Of a stretch of DNA of 64,000 bases, positions 20,479 through 31,395 are shown in pieces. Numbering within the stretch: position 1 is the first letter of the stretch; each line of letters starts with the position of its first letter. Under the pieces are notes generated by a model, which saw only the letters and a list, made by a program, of their open reading frames with translations, was not told the DNA's origin and made no database searches. The position numbers were made by a program, and so were the translations under genes. Origin of the DNA: Pseudomonas cavernae (GTDB lineage Bacteria; Pseudomonadota; Gammaproteobacteria; Pseudomonadales; Pseudomonadaceae); contig NZ_CP032419.1 in NCBI RefSeq assembly GCF_003595175.1, positions 3,596,001 to 3,660,000 of the forward strand, in the 5' to 3' direction.

Positions 20479-20851
20479 GGCCACGCCTCATTATTGGATT
20501 CGAGACGACCGGTCGGGTCGGCGGAAAATGACTATGGCGCCAGACCGACTGCTACGCCACAAGCGTTCGTCTTATGAATCAAGCCCCATCAGGCGTGCCG
20601 ATTTATCCCGGTCAACGCCGGGCTTGCGGCGCAAACCGGTGAATAATGCCCGCCGAGACGATCAAGCCATCGCATTAATCATTCAAAGTGCGTATCTTTG
20701 CCCCACTGTGCTGCATGTGTAACCGCGACTCGCTACTTGGTGTTTAGATTTCGATCCAACCCTGTGCACGAATGCGCTAACTCTCATTGCACTCAGTACT
20801 GGCGGGGCACAGGCCTGCGCTGCAACTCACTTCGTTTCAAGGAACAACACC
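20479..20851. other. Intergenic region holding the cold-shock gene leader
   Basis: 373 bp without a credible gene between divergent genes. CspA-type genes usually have a long structured 5' leader, and the AT-rich segment around 20670-20700 (CATTAATCATTCAAAGTGCG) may be part of the promoter. AAGGAACAACACC before the ATG supplies the ribosome site. Confidence 0.4.
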
Positions 20852-21064
20852 ATGGCAAATCGCGAAAACGGCACCGTTAAATGGTTCAACGATGAGAAAG
20901 GCTTCGGCTTCATCACCCCGAGCAACGGCGGCGCTGACCTGTTCGTGCACTACAAAGCTATCCAGACCCAAGGCTTCAAGAGCCTGAAAGAAGGCCAAGC
21001 TGTTTCTTTCGTAGCCGTTAAAGGCCAGAAAGGCATGCAAGCTGAGGAAGTTCAGGTGGTCTAA
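20852..21064 (+). CDS. CspA-family cold-shock protein
   Basis: A 70-residue single OB-fold protein with RNP1 (KGFGFIT) and RNP2 (LFVHY) nucleic-acid binding motifs. It begins [14 protein letters not shown]. The family binds single-stranded RNA/DNA and acts as an RNA chaperone. Which paralogue it is cannot be told from sequence alone. A strong terminator follows. Confidence 0.95.
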   Translation: MANRENGTVKWFNDEKGFGFITPSNGGADLFVHYKAIQTQGFKSLKEGQAVSFVAVKGQKGMQAEEVQVV

Positions 21065-21078
21065 TCCCCCCCTGATCG

Positions 21079-21110
21079 AAAAAGCCCTGCCAACTGGCGG
21101 GGCTTTTTTA
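21079..21110 (+). terminator. Terminator after the cold-shock gene
   Basis: AAAAAGCCCTGCCaactGGCGGGGCTTTTTT; stem with one GT pair and a T6 tail. Confidence 0.88.
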
Positions 21111-21448
21111 TGTCCGTTCGTTCGCCCAAGGCCGGCTGGAAACAAGTCTAAATCGCACCGGGTTTGCCAAGCCGTTGAGCCGCAGTGTACAAATGCTCCC
21201 CTTCCGCGGAGCCGACAGCCGTGCCGGTATGGCTTGTGGTAGCGGAATCGAGCATTGCATCATTCCAGGCCATCCGCCTGCAGGCCGCATAGCGACTGAA
21301 GCTCGATAGCGTGGCGCGACATTTTTTTATAAGATCGCGCCTTCCCCAGTTCGTCGCCCGGTGCGGCCCCAAGCCGTCGGTCCCGCCTGTTTTCCCCGCA
21401 AAACCTGGCTTCTGGACCGGCGCAAGCGTTGTACAAAGGTAGTGAATA
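21111..21448 (+). promoter_or_regulatory. argF upstream region with possible ArgR half-site
   Basis: 338 bp without a credible gene. GCGACA at about 21316 (TGTCGC on the minus strand) matches the conserved first half of Pseudomonas ArgR sites, but the second part (AA at +15) is only partly matched. An AT-rich TTTTTTTATAAGATC follows and may contain the -10 region. Confidence 0.3.
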
Positions 21449-22369
21449 ATGAGCGCCAGACACTTTCTCTCGCTAATGGACTGCACGCCCCAGGAACTCA
21501 ACGGCCTGATTCGGCGTGGCATCGAGTTGAAGGACTTGCGCAACCGCGGTGCGCTCTATGAGCCGCTGAAGAACCGCGTGCTAGGGATGATCTTCGAGAA
21601 AGCCTCGACCCGCACCCGCCTGTCCTTCGAGGCCGGAATGATTCAACTGGGCGGCCAGGCGATCTTCCTCTCGCCGCGTGATACCCAACTCGGCCGTGGC
21701 GAGCCGATCAGCGACAGCGCGATCGTCATGTCGCGCATGCTCGACGCGGTGATGATCCGCACCTTCGCCCACAGCACCCTCACCGAATTCGCCGCGCATT
21801 CGCAGGTGCCGGTGATCAATGGCTTGTCGGACGACCTGCACCCCTGCCAGCTGCTGGCGGACATGCAGACCTTCCTCGAACAGCGCGGCAGCATCCAAGG
21901 CAAGACCGTGGCCTGGATCGGCGACGGCAACAACATGTGCAACACCTATATAGAGGCCGCCATCCAGTTCGACTTCCAGCTGCGCGTGGCCTGCCCGCAA
22001 GGCTATGAACCGAAAGCCGAATTCCTCGCCCAGGCCGGCGAGCGCGTGACCATTGTCCGCGACCCGCGTGAGGCGGTGGCCGGCGCCCATCTGGTGAGCA
22101 CCGACGTGTGGACCTCGATGGGCCAGGAAGAGGAAGCCGGCGCGCGCCTGCAGCTGTTCCGCCCTTATCAGGTCAATCGTGCCCTGCTCGACCAGGCCGC
22201 CGCCGAGGTGATCTTCCTGCACTGCCTGCCGGCCCATCGCGGCGAGGAAATCAGCCAGGACCTGCTCGACGACCCGCGCTCGCTGGCCTGGGATCAGGCG
22301 GAGAACCGGCTGCACGCACAGAAGGCGCTGCTGGAAATGCTCGTCGAGCCGGCCTACCACCACGCATGA
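21449..22369 (+). CDS. argF: Ornithine carbamoyltransferase (anabolic)
   Basis: A 306-residue enzyme making citrulline from ornithine and carbamoyl phosphate. The carbamoyl-phosphate site [12 protein letters not shown] is near residue 50; [11 protein letters not shown] and the catalytic [10 protein letters not shown] near 265 are intact. ATG at 21449 gives [11 protein letters not shown]. Gene context (argF directly followed by an ABC ATPase) is that of P. aeruginosa argF. The stop overlaps the next gene by 4 bp. Confidence 0.96.
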   Translation: MSARHFLSLMDCTPQELNGLIRRGIELKDLRNRGALYEPLKNRVLGMIFEKASTRTRLSFEAGMIQLGGQAIFLSPRDTQLGRGEPISDSAIVMSRMLDAVMIRTFAHSTLTEFAAHSQVPVINGLSDDLHPCQLLADMQTFLEQRGSIQGKTVAWIGDGNNMCNTYIEAAIQFDFQLRVACPQGYEPKAEFLAQAGERVTIVRDPREAVAGAHLVSTDVWTSMGQEEEAGARLQLFRPYQVNRALLDQAAAEVIFLHCLPAHRGEEISQDLLDDPRSLAWDQAENRLHAQKALLEMLVEPAYHHA

Positions 22370-23472
22370 AACCGCTGCTGCTGAGCCTGCGCAATCTGGC
22401 TTGCGGTTACCGCGAGCAGAAGATCGTGCAGAACCTCAATCTGCACCTCAACGCCGGCGATATCGGCTGCCTGCTCGGCCCCTCCGGCTGCGGCAAGACC
22501 ACCACGCTGCGCGCCATCGCCGGTTTCGAGCCGGTGCTCGAGGGTGAAATCACCCTGGCCGGCGAGGCGATCTCCCGCGCCGGCTTCACCCTGGCCCCGG
22601 AGAAGCGCCGGATCGGCATGGTGTTCCAGGATTACGCGCTGTTCCCGCACCTGTGCGTGGCCGACAACGTCGCCTTCGGCATCCGCCAGCACCCCGAACG
22701 CAAACGCATCACCGCCGAGCTGCTGGAGCTGGTCAAGCTCGGCAACCTGGGCAAACGCTATCCCCACGAACTCTCCGGCGGCCAGCAGCAACGCGTGGCC
22801 CTGGCCCGCGCGCTGGCGCCGGAACCGCAGCTGCTGCTGCTCGACGAGCCGTTCTCCAACCTCGATGGCGAACTGCGCCGGCGCCTCAGCCATGAGGTGC
22901 GCGACATCCTCAAAGCGCGCGGCACCAGTGCCATCCTGGTCACCCACGACCAGGAGGAGGCCTTCGCCGTCAGCGATCACGTCGGCGTGTTCAAGGAAGG
23001 CCATCTGGAGCAGTGGGACACGCCCTACAACCTCTACCACGAGCCGCTGACGCCCTTTGTCGCCAGCTTCATCGGTCAGGGCTATTTCATTCGTGGCCAG
23101 CTGCTGAGCCCGGAAGCGGTACAGACCGAAATGGGCGTGATCCGCGGCAATCGTGCCTACACTTGGCCGACCGGCAGTGCGGTGGACGTGTTGCTGCGTC
23201 CGGACGACGTCGTCTATGCCCCGGAAAGCGAACTGCAGGCACTAATCGTCGGCAAGACCTTCCTCGGCGCCGCCACCCTCTACCGCCTGCAACTGCCCAC
23301 CGGCACCCTGCTGGAATCGATCTTCCCCAGCCATGCCGACCACCTGCCCGGGGCCCAAGTCGGCATCCGCATCGCAGCCGACCATCTGGTGGTATTCCCT
23401 GCGCAAGGCAGCGTCGCCACCCATATCAACCTGGGCGACTCCGGGGTACGCCGCTACACCACCACGACCTGA
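22366..23472 (+). CDS. ABC transporter ATP-binding protein (iron/polyamine class)
   Basis: A 368-residue ATPase: Walker [11 protein letters not shown] near residue 43, Q-loop FQDYALFP, signature [15 protein letters not shown], Walker [14 protein letters not shown]-loop VTHDQEEA, and a C-terminal TOBE-like domain of about 130 residues. This is the FbpC/PotA architecture. No permease or binding protein is adjacent, so the substrate is unknown. It is translationally coupled to argF (ATGA overlap). Its 3' end overlaps the convergent GGDEF gene by 19 bp. Confidence 0.9.
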   Translation: MKPLLLSLRNLACGYREQKIVQNLNLHLNAGDIGCLLGPSGCGKTTTLRAIAGFEPVLEGEITLAGEAISRAGFTLAPEKRRIGMVFQDYALFPHLCVADNVAFGIRQHPERKRITAELLELVKLGNLGKRYPHELSGGQQQRVALARALAPEPQLLLLDEPFSNLDGELRRRLSHEVRDILKARGTSAILVTHDQEEAFAVSDHVGVFKEGHLEQWDTPYNLYHEPLTPFVASFIGQGYFIRGQLLSPEAVQTEMGVIRGNRAYTWPTGSAVDVLLRPDDVVYAPESELQALIVGKTFLGAATLYRLQLPTGTLLESIFPSHADHLPGAQVGIRIAADHLVVFPAQGSVATHINLGDSGVRRYTTTT

Positions 23473-24527
23473 TCGCGACCGGCGTTTTTAGCCTGGTACA
23501 GGGCGCTGTCGGCACGCAGCAGGGTGTCTTCCCAGGCTTCCACCGGGCGGTAAGCGCTGATGCCGATCGACAGGCTCAGTTGCAGGTCGGGACAGTCCTG
23601 CCACTGGGTGGCACGCACGGCCTGGCGCAGGCGTTCAACCATCAGCTCGGCGCCCGTCACGTCGGTGCGCGACACCAGTAAAAGAAACTCCTCGCCCCCC
23701 AGCCGGGCGACAAAGTCGACATCGCGCACGACCCGGCGCAACAGCTGCGCCAATTGCTTGAGCACCGCGTCGCCATTCGCATGGCCGAAGCGGTCATTGA
23801 CCGTCTTGAACAGATCCAGATCCAGCAGGCAGAGGACGAAGCCGTAGCTGCCGCGATCGGCCAGCGCCTTCTGCTGGGCCAGCAGGTCGTTGGCGAAGCG
23901 GCGGTTGTACAGCCCGGTCAGCTCATCGGTGATCGCCAGCAGCTGAATGCGCTCGAGGGCCTGCTGCAGATCGCGGTTACGCTGTTGCAGCGAGCTGCGC
24001 AGACTGCTCATTTCCAGGCCGAGAATCGACACCCCGAGCAGTAGCACCAGGAACTCCACGGCCTGGATCAACTCGACCCGCAACTCGATGGCGGCGCCCC
24101 GCAGCCACAGGCTGGCGAGCAGCACCGCATAGCAGGCCACGGTGAACAGGCCGATGCGCACGAAGCCGCCGAGGCGCAGGCGGAAGGCGCCGAACATCAT
24201 CACCACCAGCGCCATCATCAGGAACAGAGAACGCAGGTGGTCGACGAAATAGGCGCTGAAGAACACCACGCCGATCCCCCAACACATTTGCACCATGGTC
24301 AGGCTGGGATCGCGCAAGCGCAGGTTGAGGTTGAGCCAGATCGCCAGCAGGAACAGCACGCAACTGCTCAGCACCACGAAGCTGAGCACCAGCATGCCGC
24401 CCAGGCTCAGGGACATGAACCCGGCAGCGAATGCCAGCCAGCACAGCAGCAGCTGCAGGATTAAAGCGGTGCTGGCCAGCAGGGTACGCCGCAAGCGCAG
24501 CAGTTGATCACGGGGAGGCGCCGTCAT
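23454..24527 (-). CDS. Membrane-bound diguanylate cyclase (GGDEF)
   Basis: A 357-residue protein: five or six hydrophobic helices in residues 15-170, a short coiled linker (SLRSSLQQRNRDLQQALERI), then a GGDEF domain from about 195 (TDELTGLYNRRFA). The active site is GGEEF at about 288, so catalysis of cyclic di-GMP synthesis is expected. The region four to five residues before it does not show a clear RxxD inhibitory site. No EAL domain. Input signal unknown. Confidence 0.92.
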   Translation of the reverse strand: MTAPPRDQLLRLRRTLLASTALILQLLLCWLAFAAGFMSLSLGGMLVLSFVVLSSCVLFLLAIWLNLNLRLRDPSLTMVQMCWGIGVVFFSAYFVDHLRSLFLMMALVVMMFGAFRLRLGGFVRIGLFTVACYAVLLASLWLRGAAIELRVELIQAVEFLVLLLGVSILGLEMSSLRSSLQQRNRDLQQALERIQLLAITDELTGLYNRRFANDLLAQQKALADRGSYGFVLCLLDLDLFKTVNDRFGHANGDAVLKQLAQLLRRVVRDVDFVARLGGEEFLLLVSRTDVTGAELMVERLRQAVRATQWQDCPDLQLSLSIGISAYRPVEAWEDTLLRADSALYQAKNAGRDQVVVV

Positions 24528-24611
24528 CGAGAATCCTTATCGACCTGCGGTAACTGCCCGGCAGTATAGCCAGAGCGTCCCGCCGGCCAAGCCTCACGAT
24601 AGACGGGTTCA

Positions 24612-24863
24612 GAACCTGTTTACGACCTCGCGAGCTAGAGCCAGAGGCGCAACGCAGCGAAGCGGAGTAACAGCCGAAGGCTGGCCCGCAGGGCGAGCGC
24701 AGCGAGTAAATCGGGCGAAGAAGCGGAGTTTACGAGCTGTAAATGAGCATGACTCGCTGCACTCGCCCCTTCGGGGCCGCACTGAAGTGCGTTAGCCGTA
24801 AGCGGCTTCTGAGCCCGATTTCAACGCCGGATGGCCGACGCTCAGCAGAGCGTAAACAGGTCT
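24612..24863. mobile_element. TNA-flanked MITE, copy E3 (252 bp)
   Basis: Left end GAACCTGTTTACGACCTCG, right end CGTAAACAGGTCT (a two-base swap from the expected CAGGTTC), flanked by TCA (24609-24611 and 24864-24866). The right TCA is the complement of the phzF-like gene's TGA stop. The inner stem AAATCGGGC (24708-24716) pairs with GCCCGATTT (24813-24821), a different sequence from E2 and E4 but still fully complementary. It carries two inserted GC-rich modules. Confidence 0.85.
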
Positions 24864-25661
24864 TCAGTCGAGCCAGAGCTGGCCGCTGGCAACCCGTAGC
24901 GCCTGGCCGGCGATCTTCACCCGCTCGCCGGCCAGGCCACAGAACAGCTCGCCGCCGCGTGCCGAGCACTGGAAGGCGTGCAGTTGCGCCTTGCCCAGGC
25001 GCGCGGCCCAGTAGGGAATCAGGCTGCAATGGATGGAGCCGGTCACCGGGTCCTCATCGATGCCGATCGCCGGGGCGAAATAGCGCGAGACGAAGTCATG
25101 CCGCTCGCCCGGTGCGGTGACCATCACCCCCAGCCAGGGCAGCCGCGCCAGCGCCGGCAGATCCGGCTGGCAGGCGCGCACGCGCTGCTCGCAGTCGAGG
25201 ACCACCATCAGTTCCTTGCCGGTGTCCAGCACCTCCACCAGCGGCATGCCCAGCGCCTGCTGCAGCTCGGCCGGGGCGTCGATGCGCCGGGGCGGCAGGC
25301 ACGGGAAGTCGAGCACCAGGCGCCCGTCTTCGCGGCTGACGCTGAGCGGGCCGGACTGGCAGCTGAAGTCGAGGCGCTGACCCGGCTCGCCATACAGCTC
25401 GAACAGCACATAGGCGCTGGCCAGGGTGGCGTGTCCGCAGAGCGGTACCTCGGTGGTCGGGGTGAACCAGCGGATGTGCCAGACCGCCCCTTCTTTCACC
25501 AGAAAAGCGGTTTCCGCCAGGTTGTGCTCGGCGGCGATGCGCTGCATCAGCGCTTCATCCAACCAGGCGTCGAGGCGATAGACCATCGCCGGATTGCCGC
25601 TGAACGGACGCTGGGTGAAGGCATCGATCTGGTGGAAGTCGAGGTGCATGGTGGTACTCAT
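24864..25661 (-). CDS. PhzF-family isomerase/epimerase-like protein
   Basis: A 265-residue PhzF-fold protein. It starts MSTTMHLDFHQIDAFTQRPFSGNPAMV, the family N-terminus. The catalytic Glu is in NLAETAFLV near residue 48, CGHATLASAYVLF is near 75, and DPVTGSIHC near 208. The family includes the phenazine isomerase PhzF and diaminopimelate-epimerase-like enzymes; no phenazine genes are nearby, so the substrate is unknown. A second in-frame ATG at 25649 is possible. Its stop codon is the target repeat of element E3. Confidence 0.88.
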   Translation of the reverse strand: MSTTMHLDFHQIDAFTQRPFSGNPAMVYRLDAWLDEALMQRIAAEHNLAETAFLVKEGAVWHIRWFTPTTEVPLCGHATLASAYVLFELYGEPGQRLDFSCQSGPLSVSREDGRLVLDFPCLPPRRIDAPAELQQALGMPLVEVLDTGKELMVVLDCEQRVRACQPDLPALARLPWLGVMVTAPGERHDFVSRYFAPAIGIDEDPVTGSIHCSLIPYWAARLGKAQLHAFQCSARGGELFCGLAGERVKIAGQALRVASGQLWLD

Positions 25662-25744
25662 AAGGGCAGGACGGTCACCCAGCATGCCGTAACCAGGCCG
25701 GCCTCGCCCGCTACAGTCCGCGAGTATTGCGCCGCAACAGCTGG

Positions 25745-26536
25745 CTACCAGTCTTCGCGTACGCCGTAGCGGGCCAACAGCGCCTGCAAGCGGCCGTTTT
25801 GGCGATAGCGTTGCAGCCCGGCCTCGAACAGCGCCACATAGCGCGGGCTGGACGCCAGCGTCGGCGAGAAGGCCAGGTAGATTGGTAAATCCGGGCTGCG
25901 GCAGCCGGCCTGCCACAGCTGCGCCGGCGGCTGCCGCCGGGCCAGGTGGCTCGCCATCACCCGGCTGTTTTCCAGGGTGACATCGACACGCCCGCGCAGC
26001 AGCTTGGCGACATTGGTCGCCAGGGCCCGATCGCCGGCGGCGGTCTGCACCTTGGCCGGCTCATGCTGATGGTGGCGGATGTAGTCATCCAGATCGGGGC
26101 CGTAGCTGTAGCCGTTGATCACGCTGAGACGAACATCGGCCAGGGAGTCCACTCCCTGATAACGCCAGGCGCTGTCCGGCTTGACGTAAAAGCAGGTGCG
26201 CGAGATGGCTGGCGCGCTGGCGCTGAAGAGAAAGTCAGGGGCATCCTCGCGACCGGCGCCGATCAGCGCATTCGCCCGGCCCTGACGCACCGCGTGGATG
26301 GCGCGCGCCCAGTTGACCGTCTGGTATTCCACCGTGATCCCGGCTTCGGCGAAGATCTGCTGGGCCAGTTCGACCAAGATGCCCGGCTTGTCGGCAGCCG
26401 CCGCGCAATTGATTGGACACCAGACATCCGCGGTAATGACCAGGGTTTCGGCCCGGGCCGCCACCATCGACAGGCCGGCGAGCAACAGCGCCGACACGCG
26501 ACCGAAGCCTGGGAATCGCTGCCTCTCTGCCACCAC
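25745..26536 (-). CDS. Periplasmic amino-acid-type solute-binding protein
   Basis: About 263 residues, with a signal peptide (VSALLLAGLSMVAARA) and an SBP_bac_3-like fold (GILVELAQQIFAEAGITVEYQTVNWARAI). No ABC permease or ATPase gene is adjacent, so it may serve a distant transporter or a sensory role; many such orphans occur in pseudomonads. The start is one of two adjacent GTG codons (26536 or 26533); the second has better spacing from GGGAG. Confidence 0.8.
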   Translation of the reverse strand: MVAERQRFPGFGRVSALLLAGLSMVAARAETLVITADVWCPINCAAAADKPGILVELAQQIFAEAGITVEYQTVNWARAIHAVRQGRANALIGAGREDAPDFLFSASAPAISRTCFYVKPDSAWRYQGVDSLADVRLSVINGYSYGPDLDDYIRHHQHEPAKVQTAAGDRALATNVAKLLRGRVDVTLENSRVMASHLARRQPPAQLWQAGCRSPDLPIYLAFSPTLASSPRYVALFEAGLQRYRQNGRLQALLARYGVREDW

Positions 26537-26572
26537 CCTCTCCCTGGATTCAATCGTCCCCAGATTACCGGC

Positions 26573-28060
<1,488 letters not shown>

Positions 28061-28110
28061 GGCAGTTCCTTGTTGTTATCTGCTGGAGCGCTGTAACGGG
28101 ATGGATCGCT

Positions 28111-28245
28111 GTTGGGTATCGCTGCGCTCAACCCAACCTACAAAAACACACTACGCAGGATGGGCTGAGCAACGCGATACCCATCGCCGACGCTTGGCTC
28201 CTGGCACCATCCGTTGGGCTTCGCTGCGCTCTGCCCAACCTACTC
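28111..28245. repeat. Composite REP-like repeats between ybaK and glpK
   Basis: Three fragments of the GTAGG-TTGGGTATCGCTGCGCTCAACCCAACCTAC type occur in tandem: TTGGGTATCGCTGCGCTCAA near 28111-28142, an inverted ATGGGCTGAGCAACGCGATACCCAT near 28158-28182, and TTGGGCTTCGCTGCGCTCTG near 28212-28245. They fill the spacer between two same-strand genes. Confidence 0.75.
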
Positions 28246-28246
28246 C

Positions 28247-28717
28247 TCACTCCCGGCCGATCGCGGCGAAGGTCGCCTGGGTGTGCTGCGCCAACGTGGC
28301 CGCCGCCAGCTCCACCTCCAGGCCCCGTCGGCCGGCGCTGACGTAGATGCTCGGATGGCTCTGCGCCGATTCGTCGATAAAGGTGCGCAGACGCTTCTTC
28401 TGCCCCAGCGGGCTGATGCCGCCGAGCAGGTAGCCCGTCGCTCTTTGCGCGGCGGCCGGATCGGCCATGTCGGCCTTCTTCACGCCGGCGGCGTGGGCCA
28501 GGGCCTTGAGGTCGAGGCTGCCGGCCACCGGCACCACCGCCACCAGCAACTCGCCCTTCTCGCTCGCCGCCAGCAGCGTCTTGAACACCCGCGCCGGTTC
28601 CAGGCCGAGCTTTTCCGCCGCTTCCAGGCCATAGGACGGCGCCTTGGGGTCGTGGCTATAGCTGTGCACCCGGTGCTCAGCCTTGGCTTTCTTCAACAGA
28701 TCGATGGCAGGCGTCAT
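28247..28717 (-). CDS. ybaK: Cys-tRNA(Pro)/aminoacyl-tRNA deacylase YbaK
   Basis: A 156-residue YbaK/EbsC protein that hydrolyses mischarged Cys-tRNA-Pro. The conserved catalytic Lys region is VFKTLLAASEKGELLVAVVP, and GYLLGGISPLGQKKRL is the family GxxxGGxSPxG motif. ATG at 28717. It lies between the GlpR operator at its start and glpK, so it may be co-transcribed with glpK. Confidence 0.9.
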   Translation of the reverse strand: MTPAIDLLKKAKAEHRVHSYSHDPKAPSYGLEAAEKLGLEPARVFKTLLAASEKGELLVAVVPVAGSLDLKALAHAAGVKKADMADPAAAQRATGYLLGGISPLGQKKRLRTFIDESAQSHPSIYVSAGRRGLEVELAAATLAQHTQATFAAIGRE

Positions 28718-28734
28718 GTTCGATAGTGAAAATT
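28716..28734. promoter_or_regulatory. GlpR operator at the ybaK start
   Basis: ATGTTCGATAGTGAAAATT matches the E. coli GlpR operator form ATGTTCGATAACGAACATT at 16 of 19 positions. It overlaps the ybaK ATG and lies 80 bp from glpR. Control of ybaK-glpK and perhaps glpR is inferred. Confidence 0.65.
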
Positions 28735-28813
28735 ATTTGATCGGATCGGCCTACCTTAGCCGCAAATCTTCCTAGGCGACAGCCTATAATCCGGCAAAAA
28801 ACAGGAAGCCCGC

Positions 28814-29572
28814 ATGAACCTGGCGCCCCGACAGCAGAGCATCCTCGACCGCGCCCGCGAGCGCGGCTACGTCAGCATCGACGAGCTGGCCCAGGCCTTC
28901 GCCGTCACCCCGCAGACCATCCGCCGCGACATCAACCAGCTGGCCGAGCGCGGCCTGCTGCGGCGCACCCACGGTGGCGCCGCCAGCGAGGCCTCGAGCA
29001 TCCACAACACCGCCTACGCCATGCGCGCCGGGCAGATGCGCGAGGAGAAACAGCGCATCGCCGAGGCCATCGCCACGCAGATTCCCGACCACGCCTCGCT
29101 GTTCATCAGCATCGGTACCACCACCGAGGCGATCGCCCGCGCCCTGCTCAACCATCGCGGCCTGAAGGTGATCACCAACAACCTGCACGTCGCTGCCCAG
29201 CTCAGCGCCCAGGCCGATTTCGAGGTGCTGGTGGCCGGCGGCACGGTGCGCAGCGATGGCGGCGTGGTCGGCCAGGCGGCGGTGGATTTCATCCAGCAAT
29301 TCAAGGTCGACTTCGCCCTGGTGGGCATCAGCGGCATCGACGAAGACGGCAGCCTGCTCGACTTCGACTACCAGGAAGTGCGCGTGTCCCAGGCGATCAT
29401 CCACAACGCACGGCAGGTGCTGCTGGCCGCCGACTCGAGCAAATTCGGCCGCAACGCCGTGGTGCGCCTGGGCTCCATCGCCCTGGTCCACCAGTTGTTC
29501 ACCGACAGTCCACCACCCACCGCCATCGCCCGTCTGCTGGCCGAGCAGAAGATCCAGCTGCATCTGGTCTGA
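28814..29572 (+). CDS. glpR: Glycerol-3-phosphate regulon repressor
   Basis: A 252-residue DeoR-family regulator. The N-terminal winged helix ([49 protein letters not shown]) is followed by the sugar-phosphate sensor domain ([42 protein letters not shown]). In the family it represses glp genes and releases DNA when glycerol-3-phosphate binds. Position between glpK and glpD supports GlpR. Confidence 0.94.
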   Translation: MNLAPRQQSILDRARERGYVSIDELAQAFAVTPQTIRRDINQLAERGLLRRTHGGAASEASSIHNTAYAMRAGQMREEKQRIAEAIATQIPDHASLFISIGTTTEAIARALLNHRGLKVITNNLHVAAQLSAQADFEVLVAGGTVRSDGGVVGQAAVDFIQQFKVDFALVGISGIDEDGSLLDFDYQEVRVSQAIIHNARQVLLAADSSKFGRNAVVRLGSIALVHQLFTDSPPPTAIARLLAEQKIQLHLV

Positions 29573-29676
29573 GCGCTCCGCCCATGTAGCAGTTGTACGA
29601 ATTGCACCGCACCGCACCGAACCGCTCGACGAATAGCCGCTCAGCCTACTCGCCAGCGCAGCTTTGCCGGGCTACT

Positions 29677-29695
29677 ATTTTCGGAAACGAACATC
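29677..29695 (+). promoter_or_regulatory. GlpR operator upstream of glpD
   Basis: ATTTTCGGAAACGAACATC contains the palindromic arms TTCG/CGAA and closely matches the GlpR operator form ATGTTCGATAACGAACAT. It is 33 bases before the glpD ATG. Confidence 0.7.
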
Positions 29696-29727
29696 ATAAA
29701 GTTCACTTCCAATAGTCGAGGCCTGCG

Positions 29728-31269
29728 ATGGGCGCACATCACCACCACACCGCTCCCGTTGCCGAGGTCTACGACCTCGTGGTGATTGGCGGCGGCATCA
29801 ACGGCACGGGGATCGCCGCCGATGCGGCCGGGCGCGGTCTATCGGTGTTCCTTTGCGAACAGCACGATCTGGCCCAGCACACCTCTTCGGCCAGCAGCAA
29901 GCTGATCCACGGCGGCCTGCGCTACCTCGAACATCATGAATTCCGCCTGGTCCGCGAGTCGCTGGCCGAGCGCGAAGTGCTGCTGGCCAAGGCACCGCAT
30001 ATCATCCGGCCGCTGCGTTTCATCCTCCCCCATCGCCCGCACCTGCGCCCGGCCTGGATGATCCGTGCCGGCCTGTTCCTCTACGACCATCTGGGCAAGC
30101 GCGAGAAGCTGCCGGCCTCGCGCGCCCTGCGCTTCGGCGCCGGCAGCCCGCTGAAGGCGGAGATCACCCGCGGCTTCGAGTATTCCGACTGCGCAGTGGA
30201 CGACGCCCGCCTGGTGGTGCTCAACGCCATGGCCGCGCGCGAACAGGGCGCGCATGTGCACACCCGCACCCGCTGCGTCAGCGCGCGGCGGCGCAAGGGC
30301 CTGTGGCATCTGCATCTGGAGCGCGAGGACGGCAGCCGCTATTCGATCCGCGCCCGCGTGCTGGTCAACGCCGCCGGGCCCTGGGTGGCGAGCCTCCTCG
30401 AAGACGGCCTGAAGCAGCCGTCGCCCTACGCCATCCGCCTGATCCAGGGCAGCCACATCATCGTGCCGCGCCTGCATGATGACGAGCAGGCCTACATCCT
30501 GCAGAACGAGGACCGCCGCATCGTCTTCGTCATTCCCTACCTCGAGCGCTTCAGCCTGATCGGCACCACCGACCGCGAGTACCACGGCGATCCGGCCACG
30601 GTGCAGATCAGCGACGCGGAGATCGACTACCTGCTGCAGGTGGTCAATACCCACTTCAAGCGCCCGCTGGCGCGCGCCGATATCCTGCACAGCTTCGCCG
30701 GCGTGCGCTCGCTCTGCGATGACGAGTCGGTCGATCCGGCGGCGGTGACCCGCGACTACACCCTGGCGCTGAACGGCCAGCCCGCCGAGGCGCCGCTGCT
30801 GTCGGTGTTCGGCGGCAAACTGACCACCTACCGCAAGCTAGCCGAAACGGCACTGGCGCAGCTGGCACCGTACTTCCCGCAGATGCGCCCGGCCTGGACC
30901 GCCAGCGCCCCGCTGCCCGGCGGCGAACAACTCGGCGACCCTGCGGCGCTGGCGGAAACCCTGTGTCAGCGGCATGGCTGGCTGGATGGCGCGCTGGCCC
31001 GGCGCTGGGCGCACAGCTATGGCAGCCGCTGCTGGAAGCTGCTGGACGGCGTAAGCACGCTGGACGACCTCGGCGAACACCTGGGCGGCGGCCTCTATGC
31101 CCGCGAAGTGGACTACCTGTGCCGCGAGGAGTGGGCGCTGCAGGCCGAGGACATCCTCTGGCGGCGGACCAAGCTCGGGCTGTTCCTCAGCCCGATGCAG
31201 CAGACACGCCTGCGCCACTACCTACACGCCGAACATCCGCCACGGCCGCAGGGAATGCGAGCGGCTTAG
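29728..31269 (+). CDS. glpD: Aerobic glycerol-3-phosphate dehydrogenase
   Basis: A 513-residue FAD enzyme that oxidises glycerol-3-phosphate to dihydroxyacetone phosphate and reduces ubiquinone at the inner membrane. The dinucleotide motif VVIGGGINGTGIAADAAGRG is near residue 17; SSKLIHGGLRYLE, GPWVASLLED and VFGGKLTTYRKLAE follow. Length is normal. The N-terminus MGAHHHHTAP carries a natural run of four histidines. It is downstream of glpR with a GlpR operator in the gap. Confidence 0.96.
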   Translation: MGAHHHHTAPVAEVYDLVVIGGGINGTGIAADAAGRGLSVFLCEQHDLAQHTSSASSKLIHGGLRYLEHHEFRLVRESLAEREVLLAKAPHIIRPLRFILPHRPHLRPAWMIRAGLFLYDHLGKREKLPASRALRFGAGSPLKAEITRGFEYSDCAVDDARLVVLNAMAAREQGAHVHTRTRCVSARRRKGLWHLHLEREDGSRYSIRARVLVNAAGPWVASLLEDGLKQPSPYAIRLIQGSHIIVPRLHDDEQAYILQNEDRRIVFVIPYLERFSLIGTTDREYHGDPATVQISDAEIDYLLQVVNTHFKRPLARADILHSFAGVRSLCDDESVDPAAVTRDYTLALNGQPAEAPLLSVFGGKLTTYRKLAETALAQLAPYFPQMRPAWTASAPLPGGEQLGDPAALAETLCQRHGWLDGALARRWAHSYGSRCWKLLDGVSTLDDLGEHLGGGLYAREVDYLCREEWALQAEDILWRRTKLGLFLSPMQQTRLRHYLHAEHPPRPQGMRAA

Positions 31270-31395
31270 ATCAGGCGCTTAGCGCCGGTTCACGAGCTGG
31301 GTCCCCCGCCCCCCACCTGGGAAAAGGGATGGGGGCTTCTACGCGCTCTATAGCCCCGTTCTGGATGTTGCTCAAAAGACCGTGAACACGGGCTC

